Origin: Nocardioides sp. Soil805 | GTDB lineage: Bacteria; Actinomycetota; Actinomycetes; Propionibacteriales; Nocardioidaceae | Direction of reading: 5' to 3' | DNA: 64,000 nt | Assembly: GCF_001429625.1 (NCBI RefSeq) | Contig: NZ_LMSU01000001.1 | Location: 811,498-875,497, forward strand | Part shown: positions 39,330 through 46,808 of the stretch, piece by piece | Position numbering within the stretch: the stretch's first letter is position 1 | How the letters are laid out: each line of letters opens with the position of its first letter | Program-made: the position numbers and the translations under genes | Notes under the pieces: model-generated | Databases searched by the model: none | Seen by the model: the letters and a program-made list of their open reading frames with translations, nothing else | Told to the model about the DNA's origin: nothing

Positions 39330-40898
39330 ATGCAGACGGTCTACGCGACGCATCTCCCTTTACCTGATTCTGCGGGAACTGACGCACTGGATGCCGCTGC
39401 CTCGGTGATGGTCGCGTGGGTTGAGCAAAGGTTCGATGTCGAACTGGCTCCTCTTAGTGGAGGGGAAGCTCGAGCTAACGACGTCGACGTGCGTTGGGAG
39501 ACGTTGCTTGGACAAGACCGCGGTCTCATCAGCCTGACCCTTGACCAACTCGACCAGTACGACGCCGCTTGGAGGTGGCGCACGTACGTGGACTTGGGAG
39601 TCGAGGAAGGCTGCACCTGGCTGCGTACGCGTGTCCAGCTCTACTCACCGATCGAAGGTCGGCTAACCAGTCCAAAGGTTCAAGCAGGCCGTCCCGGTAT
39701 CGTGCGAGCCCTTGCCGACGCTTTGGACATTCGCATCGACAACTGGGGTCTTGGCGAGTGGCGCCCGGTGAGCCGCAGAAATGTGTCCGCGTACTTGGAC
39801 TTCCTTCTGACCCCTGAGCGCCAACTACCCGTGGTCGCACTGTCTCTGGCCTCATCAGGCGAGCCGTTCCTCGACCCAGCGCACATTGCTGATCGCTTAC
39901 TGGGGCTGGCACATGTGGTGGTAATCGACTCCGATGCGGCATTCGCGATCACGGATCGCATCGGCAAGACACTCAGTTGCTTCAACGGCGCGGTTCGCAT
40001 CTACTGGCCCGGCTTCACGGTCGAAGATGATCCGTACTTTCATCGACTCTACGTCGGTGGATCACTCACGCACTACGGCCGAGACGGCTTGGCGACCGAG
40101 CTGTTCGGCACGTTGGGCCGTCTCGCTGGCCTGAGTCTCGATCAGCCGGCTTTGAGGCGCAGCCTCAAGATTGAGCGGCGCGCCCAACAACTGCGCGCTC
40201 ACGAAGCGGAGCGAGCTCAGGTGAGTGCTCGGCTGAATGAGGCCGCCAGCAACGTTGACGGTGAGATCTTCGACCAGTTCGTCGAGGAGTACGAACAAGT
40301 CAGGACCCACGCTGACGAACTAGAGATGGCTGCGCTCGAGGCCGAGATTGAGATCGAGACGCTTCGTAAAGAGCGTGATGACGCCCGGAGACAGACCGTT
40401 GGAATCGCTCGCGCCATCAACGCGGAGGCCAAAGCGGCCGTCGTCGACGTGCCGGAAGAACCACCAGCCAGTGTCCTCGAGGCAGTGCGGCGAGCTGAGG
40501 CGCGCGCTAAGAACACCATCTACCTCTCGGAGGCCTTCGCTTCGGCCGAGGAGAGCCAGTACGAGGACCCAGAGCGCGTCGCCGACGACCTGCGCCTCAT
40601 CGACGAGATCGCACAGGACTGGGCTGCCGGAGAGCTATCGGCTGGCCCTCACACAGCCTTCAAGCAGCGGTGCAGCGGCTATCGCGACGGCATCGGCCAG
40701 AAGGCCTCGACTCAGTACGCAGCCGACTACACGCGCACCCTGGACGGCGAGATCATCACGCTGGGACCCCACGTTCGCCGAGGGATCGGAGCCGTCGCTG
40801 CCATCATGCGCATCTACATGTACTTCGACACCACGAACACACGAGTCGTGATCGGCCACGTCGGTCGGAAGCTTCGCGACGACAGCAACCGCAACTGA
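39330..40898 (+). CDS. 522-aa coiled-coil protein with RelE-like C-terminal domain
   Basis: Three regions are visible. Residues 1-285 form a globular domain (VVVIDSDAAFAITDRIGK, LSCFNGAVRIYWPGF). Residues 285-400 are a charged coiled coil (RRAQQLRAHEAERAQ, ELEMAALEAEIEIETLRKER). The last 40 residues (GPHVRRGIGAVAAIMRIYMY, then VVIGHVGRKL) resemble the end of RelE/ParE- or Gp49-like toxin domains, where an RIYF strand is followed by a GHxGRHL strand. A defence or toxin role is inferred from this and from the island setting; no family name was recognised. Confidence 0.65.
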   Translation: MQTVYATHLPLPDSAGTDALDAAASVMVAWVEQRFDVELAPLSGGEARANDVDVRWETLLGQDRGLISLTLDQLDQYDAAWRWRTYVDLGVEEGCTWLRTRVQLYSPIEGRLTSPKVQAGRPGIVRALADALDIRIDNWGLGEWRPVSRRNVSAYLDFLLTPERQLPVVALSLASSGEPFLDPAHIADRLLGLAHVVVIDSDAAFAITDRIGKTLSCFNGAVRIYWPGFTVEDDPYFHRLYVGGSLTHYGRDGLATELFGTLGRLAGLSLDQPALRRSLKIERRAQQLRAHEAERAQVSARLNEAASNVDGEIFDQFVEEYEQVRTHADELEMAALEAEIEIETLRKERDDARRQTVGIARAINAEAKAAVVDVPEEPPASVLEAVRRAEARAKNTIYLSEAFASAEESQYEDPERVADDLRLIDEIAQDWAAGELSAGPHTAFKQRCSGYRDGIGQKASTQYAADYTRTLDGEIITLGPHVRRGIGAVAAIMRIYMYFDTTNTRVVIGHVGRKLRDDSNRN

Positions 40899-40908
40899 CT
40901 CGCAGCGG

Positions 40909-41517
40909 CTACAGCTCCTCCCGTTCGGCCACTTCCTGGATGAGAGGAAGAGGCCACTTCGCGTCCAAGAGCACGGGAAGTGGGCTTGGGCTCAGCATCT
41001 GGCTCCACCGCCGCCGCACGTCATCGTGATCCGATTGGGGCGCGAACACGAAGGGAACGGCTTCCGACTCGAAGCGCAGGTTGCCAAGCACCGGCCACTC
41101 ACGCTCCCATTCCCACTTGAACTCACGGTCTCGGTACACGCCGGGATAGTCGATGAAGGGGGTGACCTGCCACAACGCGTCCTTCAGGTCTGGCTGGTTG
41201 CGGTAGGCCGCCTCACGGACCATCTCGAACAGGTGCTGCTGAACGGGATTCCCGCGCTCGAGATACCAGACCGGCGTTGCCCCGTGGTCACGGAGAGTCG
41301 TTTTCCGGAAAGCAACACCGTAACTTCCGTGCTTTTCGGCCAGGCGGCTCAAATGGTCCAACGGGATCTCACTCAGGCACACGACCCGCTGGCTCTCTCT
41401 GAGCGCTTCGTGCTTGCAGACTGCTCCGTAGGCCGTTCGCGCTTCGACTGTGCCACTGCGGAAGATTGAAGCGAGTGAGGCCAGACTGTCGGTGAGGTGG
41501 ACAAGGTACTCGGACAT
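40909..41517 (-). CDS. AbiGi-like protein (putative abortive-infection component)
   Basis: A 202-aa protein starting MSEYLVHLTDSLASLASIFRS. The segments VVCLSEIPLDHLSRLAEKHG and SYGVAFRKTTLRDHGATPVWY resemble the AbiGi antitoxin family (cFcdiPL, YGxFGIGFxK, PVxYv). The N-terminal H-T-x-S-L-x-S-I-x-x-G pattern is also seen in ADP-ribosyltransferase-like folds such as DarT. No AbiGii toxin gene is adjacent. An ATG at 41556 is an alternative start. It is convergent with the 522-aa gene, 10 nt apart. Confidence 0.55.
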   Translation of the reverse strand: MSEYLVHLTDSLASLASIFRSGTVEARTAYGAVCKHEALRESQRVVCLSEIPLDHLSRLAEKHGSYGVAFRKTTLRDHGATPVWYLERGNPVQQHLFEMVREAAYRNQPDLKDALWQVTPFIDYPGVYRDREFKWEWEREWPVLGNLRFESEAVPFVFAPQSDHDDVRRRWSQMLSPSPLPVLLDAKWPLPLIQEVAEREEL

Positions 41518-41809
41518 GTCTCGCCACTCGTGGTGTCCCCCGTACCCCAACGCCATACAGACACCCCGCCTTCGCACAGAACCTCAGGCTTAACCTCGCT
41601 TACAGGTTCATCTTGGCGCCTTCCAGTCACGGCCGGAGCCCATTTGTCATCGATCACCTGCGTGCTGATCCCAAATGCCTCGACGCCACTGACGTCGGTG
41701 ACGTACCTCGGCCGTCATCTTCGTTCAGACTGATGCGGAACGGTGCGACTCGACGTCGGGGGTCCCAGCTGCGCACTGCAGGGTCCCGCCAAGGGTGTGA
41801 CCTCCCTCT

Positions 41810-42085
41810 CTATGCGGAGTGGAAGTAGTCCACCTCGATGTCGATGAGGTCGCTGTCGATCTCGACGGGCAGCGCCCAGTAGCCGACGAAACGGCCGAGC
41901 TCGTCCCCGGGGCGGAAGCTGGCCTCGAACACGTGCGAGGAGTCGACAGACAGGGCCGCGCGCTTGCAGCTGATGAAGCGGAGACCGTCGGGGGCGATGA
42001 CCAGCCAGATACCCATGTCTCGCAGGGCCAGGAGGGTGGGGCGCGGGTCCCAGCAGGGAGGGGTGAAGATCTCGAGGTGGTCCAT
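41810..42085 (-). CDS. Unknown 91-aa protein
   Basis: A small soluble protein starting MDHLEIFTPPCWDPRPTLLA with an AAAGGACC ribosome site upstream. It mixes strands and helices (GIWLVIAPDGLRFISCKRAAL, DLIDIEVDYFHS). No family recognised. It is divergent from the 117-aa gene, and both lie at the edge of the GC-rich recombinase/transposase segment of the island. Confidence 0.6.
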   Translation of the reverse strand: MDHLEIFTPPCWDPRPTLLALRDMGIWLVIAPDGLRFISCKRAALSVDSSHVFEASFRPGDELGRFVGYWALPVEIDSDLIDIEVDYFHSA

Positions 42086-42375
42086 TGCTGTGGTCCTTTG
42101 TTCGGTCGGCGGGCGGGATGCCCGCCGTGGCGAGGCGTGACCGTCCGCCGGGCCCGAGGGCCGCGCAATCCCTGCACGGCCGCAGCAGGACCGCTCGCTG
42201 CTTCAGCGACAGGAAAGCGACGCAGGAACCGTCCCCGCGGGACTCGGTCGAGCTCAGCGAAGTCCCTACTTGGGGCGCGGCTTCACGCGCAGACGGTGCT
42301 TGTCGAGCGCTTCGGCGCTCCGTGCCACGGTCCGGCAAACGTGCCGGTCCGGGCACCAACGCCCCAGGAGGGCGG

Positions 42376-42729
42376 ATGTCCACAAACAAGTTGAGCCGTG
42401 CGGGTCGACGCGTCACTGACCTCCCCGAGGTCAAGAGGCGCCGACGCCTGGAGAACCTGCTGTACACCCGCAAGCGGGTGGCACACCTCGTTGCCGAGTA
42501 CCGGTCGCACGGACTCGACGAGCACATCGAGCTCTACCTCCTGCAGTTGGAGGTGGAGCAGGTCCTAGCCGACGAGTTCCCCAACGCGTACGAGGACCAC
42601 GTCGGCGACTGGATCGACGAGGAGCTGGCGGCCGAACACCACCCGATGGTCACTGCTGCGACCTGCAGCCTGTGCCACGCCATCGCGCTGCACAACGGCG
42701 GAGACTCGGGCGCACCGCTCGCGGCCTGA
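42376..42729 (+). CDS. Unknown 117-aa protein
   Basis: A helical, charged protein starting MSTNKLSRAGRRVTDLPEVK, with AGGAGG just upstream of the ATG. A CSLCH pair near residue 98 could bind metal. It is followed by a strong terminator at 42745-42777, so it is an independent transcript from the module downstream. Function unknown. Confidence 0.6.
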   Translation: MSTNKLSRAGRRVTDLPEVKRRRRLENLLYTRKRVAHLVAEYRSHGLDEHIELYLLQLEVEQVLADEFPNAYEDHVGDWIDEELAAEHHPMVTAATCSLCHAIALHNGGDSGAPLAA

Positions 42730-42744
42730 CGACCGGACGTCAAG

Positions 42745-42777
42745 CAGTGGGGCGGGCCGACTCGGCCCGCCCCACTG
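42745..42777. terminator. Strong hairpin terminator
   Basis: CAGTGGGGCGGGCCGA (42745-42760) pairs with TCGGCCCGCCCCACTG (42762-42777), followed by TTC. It ends the 117-aa gene transcript and insulates the recombinase/transposase module. Confidence 0.8.
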
Positions 42778-42835
42778 TTCTGCGGATCGCGCGGCCACTG
42801 CGCCGCGCGTGCCAAGGAACTAGTCGATTCAGTGC

Positions 42836-42878
42836 GCTATCCGCGTGTACACATCGCCAACGTGTACGGACGGATAGC
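42836..42878. promoter_or_regulatory. Nested inverted repeats upstream of the recombinase/transposase module
   Basis: GCTATCCG (42836-42843) and CGGATAGC (42871-42878) are perfect inverted arms. Inside them lie a palindrome GTGTACAC (42845-42852) and a second GTGTAC (42862-42867). The structure sits 62 nt before the first module gene and could be an operator or an element-end binding site. Confidence 0.5.
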
Positions 42879-42939
42879 CGCCTCGTGACCGTGAAGGGCG
42901 GTGGTTGCGGAGCAGCAGCGACGGCGGACGGTCGGCGCC

Positions 42940-43734
42940 ATGACAGATCACGACGCCACCAACACCTCCGAGTCCATCGACGCGCCTGAGGCGCTGTGCA
43001 ACTTCCTCACGGCCTACCGACCCACCGGCGTGAAAGAGGAAACCTGGGCCCTCATCGCCGACGACGCAGTGAAGCTGGTGCTCCGCGCCGGCGCTCTGAC
43101 GCGGCTGCGCGTGGAGAAGGACATTCAGTTGCTCGGCGCGGTGGTCGCGCACCTGGTCGAGCGCGGACGACCCGTGACTCTGGACGAGGCGCTCAGCGAC
43201 GCCACCCTGCTCTCGTTCGACACGTCCTTGCAGGTGGGCGAGAAGACGAAGGAGAACAAACGCGGCATCACCCGGCGCCTGCAGGCCGTCCACCGCGGCC
43301 TGCCCTGGCGCGCGGAGAAGCGGACACCCGAGGAGCGGACGGACAACTTGGTCGCGCACACCGAGGTCGACACCATGCACCGCATCCTCGGTCACGCGCA
43401 CGCGATGGCTGACGACGCGGAGGGCGTCGCGTTCATCGCGGCCGTCTCCGCAGCCCGGGAGGCTCGGCGCGGTCAGGGTGCCGGGCCTGGCGCGAGCGCA
43501 CACGACTGGGCTCCGGCTCGCCGGTTCGCGGACCGGCACGGGTGGAACATGACCCAGCGCCTGCTCAAGGCCTGCGTCACCCACGAGACCCTGAACACCG
43601 ACCAGCCCCTCGCCATCGTCATCCGTAACAACGGGCTATCGCGCCGCGACCTCGACCTCGGACTCACCCGCGTACGCGACCTGCCCGACCTCCCTGCCCC
43701 GTCGCACCACGACCTCCTTCGCGGCACCGCCTGA
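42940..43734 (+). CDS. Module protein 1: recombinase core-binding-domain-like
   Basis: About 264 aa from the ATG at 42940; a GTG at 42901 is in frame. Residues 30-130 (RVEKDIQLLGAVVAHLVERG, LLSFDTSL, KRGITRRLQAVHRGLPW) follow the helical pattern of tyrosine-recombinase core-binding domains. The second module protein shows the same pattern. No catalytic R-K-HxxR-Y set is present. It is likely a DNA-binding partner of the two following genes. Confidence 0.55.
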   Translation: MTDHDATNTSESIDAPEALCNFLTAYRPTGVKEETWALIADDAVKLVLRAGALTRLRVEKDIQLLGAVVAHLVERGRPVTLDEALSDATLLSFDTSLQVGEKTKENKRGITRRLQAVHRGLPWRAEKRTPEERTDNLVAHTEVDTMHRILGHAHAMADDAEGVAFIAAVSAAREARRGQGAGPGASAHDWAPARRFADRHGWNMTQRLLKACVTHETLNTDQPLAIVIRNNGLSRRDLDLGLTRVRDLPDLPAPSHHDLLRGTA

Positions 43735-43865
43735 CGCTGCGGAGTCGCGCTGCCAGACCGATTTCGGTGCGCTGGCGTCAGCGATTGCACGCCAGCGGCC
43801 CGGCGGCACGGTGCACGTCCAGATCGCCCGCCAACGACGGGTGACTGGATGAGAGGAACGGCCTG

Positions 43866-44891
43866 ATGGCCAAGGAGTCCAAGCGCAAGAAGCGCCCGAG
43901 CAAGGCCGCAGTCGGCCGGCTGCGGGAAGAGGTCGAGTCCCGGCCGAAGAAGGAGGAACTGCCCGCCGAGGTCGCCGCTGTCATCGAGGCCTACGTGCCG
44001 GCCCGTGTCAGCGACACCACGATGGAGAAGGTCCGCCCGTTCCTGGTTGACGCCATCACCGCGTCGAGCCTGCGCGGCAAGGAGAGCGTGCGCAAGCACT
44101 GCAACCACATCACTCAGCTGGCCTGCTTCGCCCTCAAGCGCGGGCTGCCGCTCGAAGTCACCGCGGTCCTCACCACCGCCTTCATCGACGAGTACATCCG
44201 CGTCGAGATGGCGGAGGACAGCGAGCACAACCGGGCCGAGCGCCGACGTCGGCTGCTGGCCTTGGCTCGGACCGCCAACCCCGGGCCGGGCGTCCCGCCG
44301 AAGCTCACCCCGATCGGGCACAGCTCGATCAAGCCCTGCTACTCCCCCGCCGAGCTCGCCGTCATCGCGCGGGCGGCGCGGGTCCAGCCCACCGTCGCCC
44401 GGCAGCGCGACCTGGCCATCGTCGTCGCACTCAGCGGCGGCGCGGGTCTCGACAGCGTCGACATGCGCGACCTGCTCGCCGACCACGTCGAGGACCTCGG
44501 CAAGGCGGGCATCCGCATCCACGTGCAGGGACCCCGGCCCCGCGTCGTGGTCCTGCGGCGCGCATTCGAGTCCCTGCTGCGCGACGCCATCGAGGGCATG
44601 CCGGCCGGTCAGCTTCTCATCGGGCGCAAGCAGGACCGCCGCAACACCGCCGCCCGGGCCACCGAGCGCGCAGCGCTGCACAACGTCCCCCACATCGAGC
44701 CCGCCCGCCTGCGCGCAACCTGGCTCGCGGACCTGATGACCGACTCCATCCCCCTCGCGGTCATCCTCCAGGCAGCCGGGCTGAAGTCCGCCCGGACCCT
44801 GGCCGAGCTGCAGCCCCACCTGGGGCCCTGGCTGGAGCACAAGGGCCTCACCGAGGCACCGAGCACCGGGCTGCGGGGAGAGCAGCGATGA
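43866..44891 (+). CDS. Module protein 2: tyrosine-recombinase-like, catalytic residues absent
   Basis: A 341-aa protein with a basic N-terminus (MAKESKRKKRPSKAA). Residues 50-130 look like a core-binding domain (VRKHCNHITQLACFALKRG). Residues 160-330 follow the catalytic-domain pattern: YSPAELAVIARAARV, ALSGGAGLDSVDM where TGLR normally sits, and ARLRATWLADLM where HxLRHT sits. The first Arg, both His and the Tyr appear replaced, so it is probably inactive for strand transfer. The stop overlaps the DDE gene start as ATGA. Confidence 0.6.
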   Translation: MAKESKRKKRPSKAAVGRLREEVESRPKKEELPAEVAAVIEAYVPARVSDTTMEKVRPFLVDAITASSLRGKESVRKHCNHITQLACFALKRGLPLEVTAVLTTAFIDEYIRVEMAEDSEHNRAERRRRLLALARTANPGPGVPPKLTPIGHSSIKPCYSPAELAVIARAARVQPTVARQRDLAIVVALSGGAGLDSVDMRDLLADHVEDLGKAGIRIHVQGPRPRVVVLRRAFESLLRDAIEGMPAGQLLIGRKQDRRNTAARATERAALHNVPHIEPARLRATWLADLMTDSIPLAVILQAAGLKSARTLAELQPHLGPWLEHKGLTEAPSTGLRGEQR

Positions 44892-46726
44892 GCGCGAAGC
44901 GCCTCACCCGCCAGATGGTCGAGCGCACCGTCTGGATCATCGACGAGAGCAACGTCATGGACGTTCTCGCCCCACCTGCGCCAGCGGGACAGCGCGGCCG
45001 CAAAGGCCGGATCCGCGAGAACACCCGGCTGTGGGTGATCGGCGTGATCCTGTGCACCCGGTTGGGCCACGAGACCACCGTGAAGGGTGTCTACGACGTG
45101 CTCACCCAGGCACTGCCCCGAGAGATGCAGTGGGAGCTCGGCGTCCTGCGCCCCCTCACCACCACCAAGGCGACTACGCGGCCCGTGCACGACCCCGAGG
45201 CGGCGCGGTTGACCCAGAACGGCAAGCCGCGCAAGGAGATCTGGACCGACGAGGGCTACGAGCGCCTGGGCTACGACGACCTCGTCAACGTCGTCAACAA
45301 GCTGCGCGACCGCCTCGACTACGGGCACGGGTCCGCACCGAACCTGACACCCGCGGAGCGGGTCCAGAGGCGCAGCCTGGTCGAGGACGCCGTGGACCGC
45401 CTCATCACCGTCTCCGTCATCGCCCGCCCGTGCAGCACCGTGGCCATCGACGGCACCGGCCAGTGGTCGTGGAACATCGGGCCCAAGAAGGAGCAGCGCA
45501 ACGCCCAGAAGCGCCTCGCCAACGGCACCACGCACGCCGTAAGCGAGGACGTCGAGACCGCTCTGCAGGTCACCAGCATCGTCGCCGACGACGACACGGC
45601 ACCGGCGCCCGAGGGCGCCACGACGACGCGGCTGCGCCACTGTCTGGACGCCGCATGGGGCTACAAGACCGGCAAGGGCGGACAGAAGGAGGTCGGATAC
45701 GGCTTCCACCAGCACACCGTCGTGCGGACCGCTGACCCGAACTCCACCGGTCGGCCGGAGCCGCTGCTCGTCGAGGGCCTGGTCGTCGTGCCCGCCAACG
45801 AGGACGTCGTCGACGCCTCGCTGCGGCTGCTGGACCGCATCCAGCTCCGCTCCAAGATCACCCGGCTCGCCGGTGACCTGCTCTACACCAACCTCAAGGC
45901 GGACCGTTGGGCGGTGCCGTTGGCACAGCGGGGCATCGAGCAGATCCTCGCCATGCGCGAGGACGGCGACGGGTGCGTCGACATCAACGGCGCTCTCATG
46001 CAGTACGGCTGGATGCACTGCCCCGCCGCCCCCATGGATCAGCGGCCCCTCCCCGCGACGTTCGCCCGGGACGAGGACGAGGAGCACTACGACGCGGTCG
46101 AGGAGTTCAAGGCCAACTGGGCCTTCGACCGCAAGGAGTCCGGGCTCGGACGCAACCCTTCCTCGAAGTGGATCTGCCCCGCCATGGCCGGCCGGGGTGG
46201 CTGCTGGGCGCGCGGCACGGACAACGTCACCGTCGCCCGCGAGGCCGGGCTGCCGATCGTCACCCCGCCCGAGGACTGGCAGACGCGCCCCTGCTGCACC
46301 AACAAGACCATGGACTTCACCCCCGACCCGAAGAACCCGCACCACCAGCGCAAGCTCATGCAGCGCGAGTACGTCGGCACCCGCCGCTGGCGGCGCGCCT
46401 TCAACCTCCGCTCCAGCGTGGAGGGCGCGTTCGGGATCCTGAAGAACCCCAGCAGGCAGCGCATGCGCCGCGGCCAGAACCGGCTGCCCGGGCTCGCCAT
46501 GGCCAACCTCATCAACGGCCTAAAGGCGTCCGTCTTCAACGAGGAGCAGCTGCGCAGCTGGCACGAGGACACCGGACTCGGCCCGGCCGAACACCCCCTC
46601 CTGCAACCCGACCCGCACGACTGGGGCTTCACCGACCTCACCAAGGAACAGGCCAAGGAGATCGACGCCCGCCACCTGCTGGCGGCACGGACGGACAGCA
46701 GCACGGTCAGCGACGAGGCCGCCTGA
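44888..46726 (+). CDS. Module protein 3: DDE-type transposase-like protein
   Basis: A 612-aa protein. Candidate catalytic residues are Asp188 (VAIDGTGQ), Asp330 (LAGDLLYTN) and Glu512 (RSSVEGAFGILK), the last in an IS4/IS1182-like C-terminal context (MANLINGLKA). Between Asp330 and Glu512 is a cysteine-rich insertion (MHCPAAP, CPAMAGRGGCW, PCCTNK) that may bind zinc. It is longer than most IS1182 transposases and is translationally coupled to the recombinase-like gene. No clear terminal inverted repeats were found, so autonomous transposition is unproven. Confidence 0.7.
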   Translation: MSAKRLTRQMVERTVWIIDESNVMDVLAPPAPAGQRGRKGRIRENTRLWVIGVILCTRLGHETTVKGVYDVLTQALPREMQWELGVLRPLTTTKATTRPVHDPEAARLTQNGKPRKEIWTDEGYERLGYDDLVNVVNKLRDRLDYGHGSAPNLTPAERVQRRSLVEDAVDRLITVSVIARPCSTVAIDGTGQWSWNIGPKKEQRNAQKRLANGTTHAVSEDVETALQVTSIVADDDTAPAPEGATTTRLRHCLDAAWGYKTGKGGQKEVGYGFHQHTVVRTADPNSTGRPEPLLVEGLVVVPANEDVVDASLRLLDRIQLRSKITRLAGDLLYTNLKADRWAVPLAQRGIEQILAMREDGDGCVDINGALMQYGWMHCPAAPMDQRPLPATFARDEDEEHYDAVEEFKANWAFDRKESGLGRNPSSKWICPAMAGRGGCWARGTDNVTVAREAGLPIVTPPEDWQTRPCCTNKTMDFTPDPKNPHHQRKLMQREYVGTRRWRRAFNLRSSVEGAFGILKNPSRQRMRRGQNRLPGLAMANLINGLKASVFNEEQLRSWHEDTGLGPAEHPLLQPDPHDWGFTDLTKEQAKEIDARHLLAARTDSSTVSDEAA

Positions 46727-46740
46727 CTCAAGGCCGCTTC

Positions 46741-46760
46741 CTCAGTGCACGGGCACTGAG
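46741..46760. terminator. Hairpin terminator after the DDE gene
   Basis: CTCAGTGC (46741-46748) and GCACTGAG (46753-46760) with a 4-nt loop, followed on the plus strand by CTTGATCTTTG. It lies between the convergent DDE gene and hsdR. Confidence 0.7.
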
Positions 46761-46808
46761 CTTGATCTTTGACAACTCAACAGCTGAAGGGAATTCCCGG
46801 TCTTGGAC

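Noticed and set aside
43866..44891. Active island integrase
   Set aside because: The expected Arg, His and Tyr catalytic residues are replaced at the aligned positions, so it was not called an active integrase.
42730..46808. Terminal inverted repeats of an IS around the DDE gene
   Set aside because: The two flanks share only short TCAGTGC-like words; no convincing terminal repeat or target duplication could be identified by eye.
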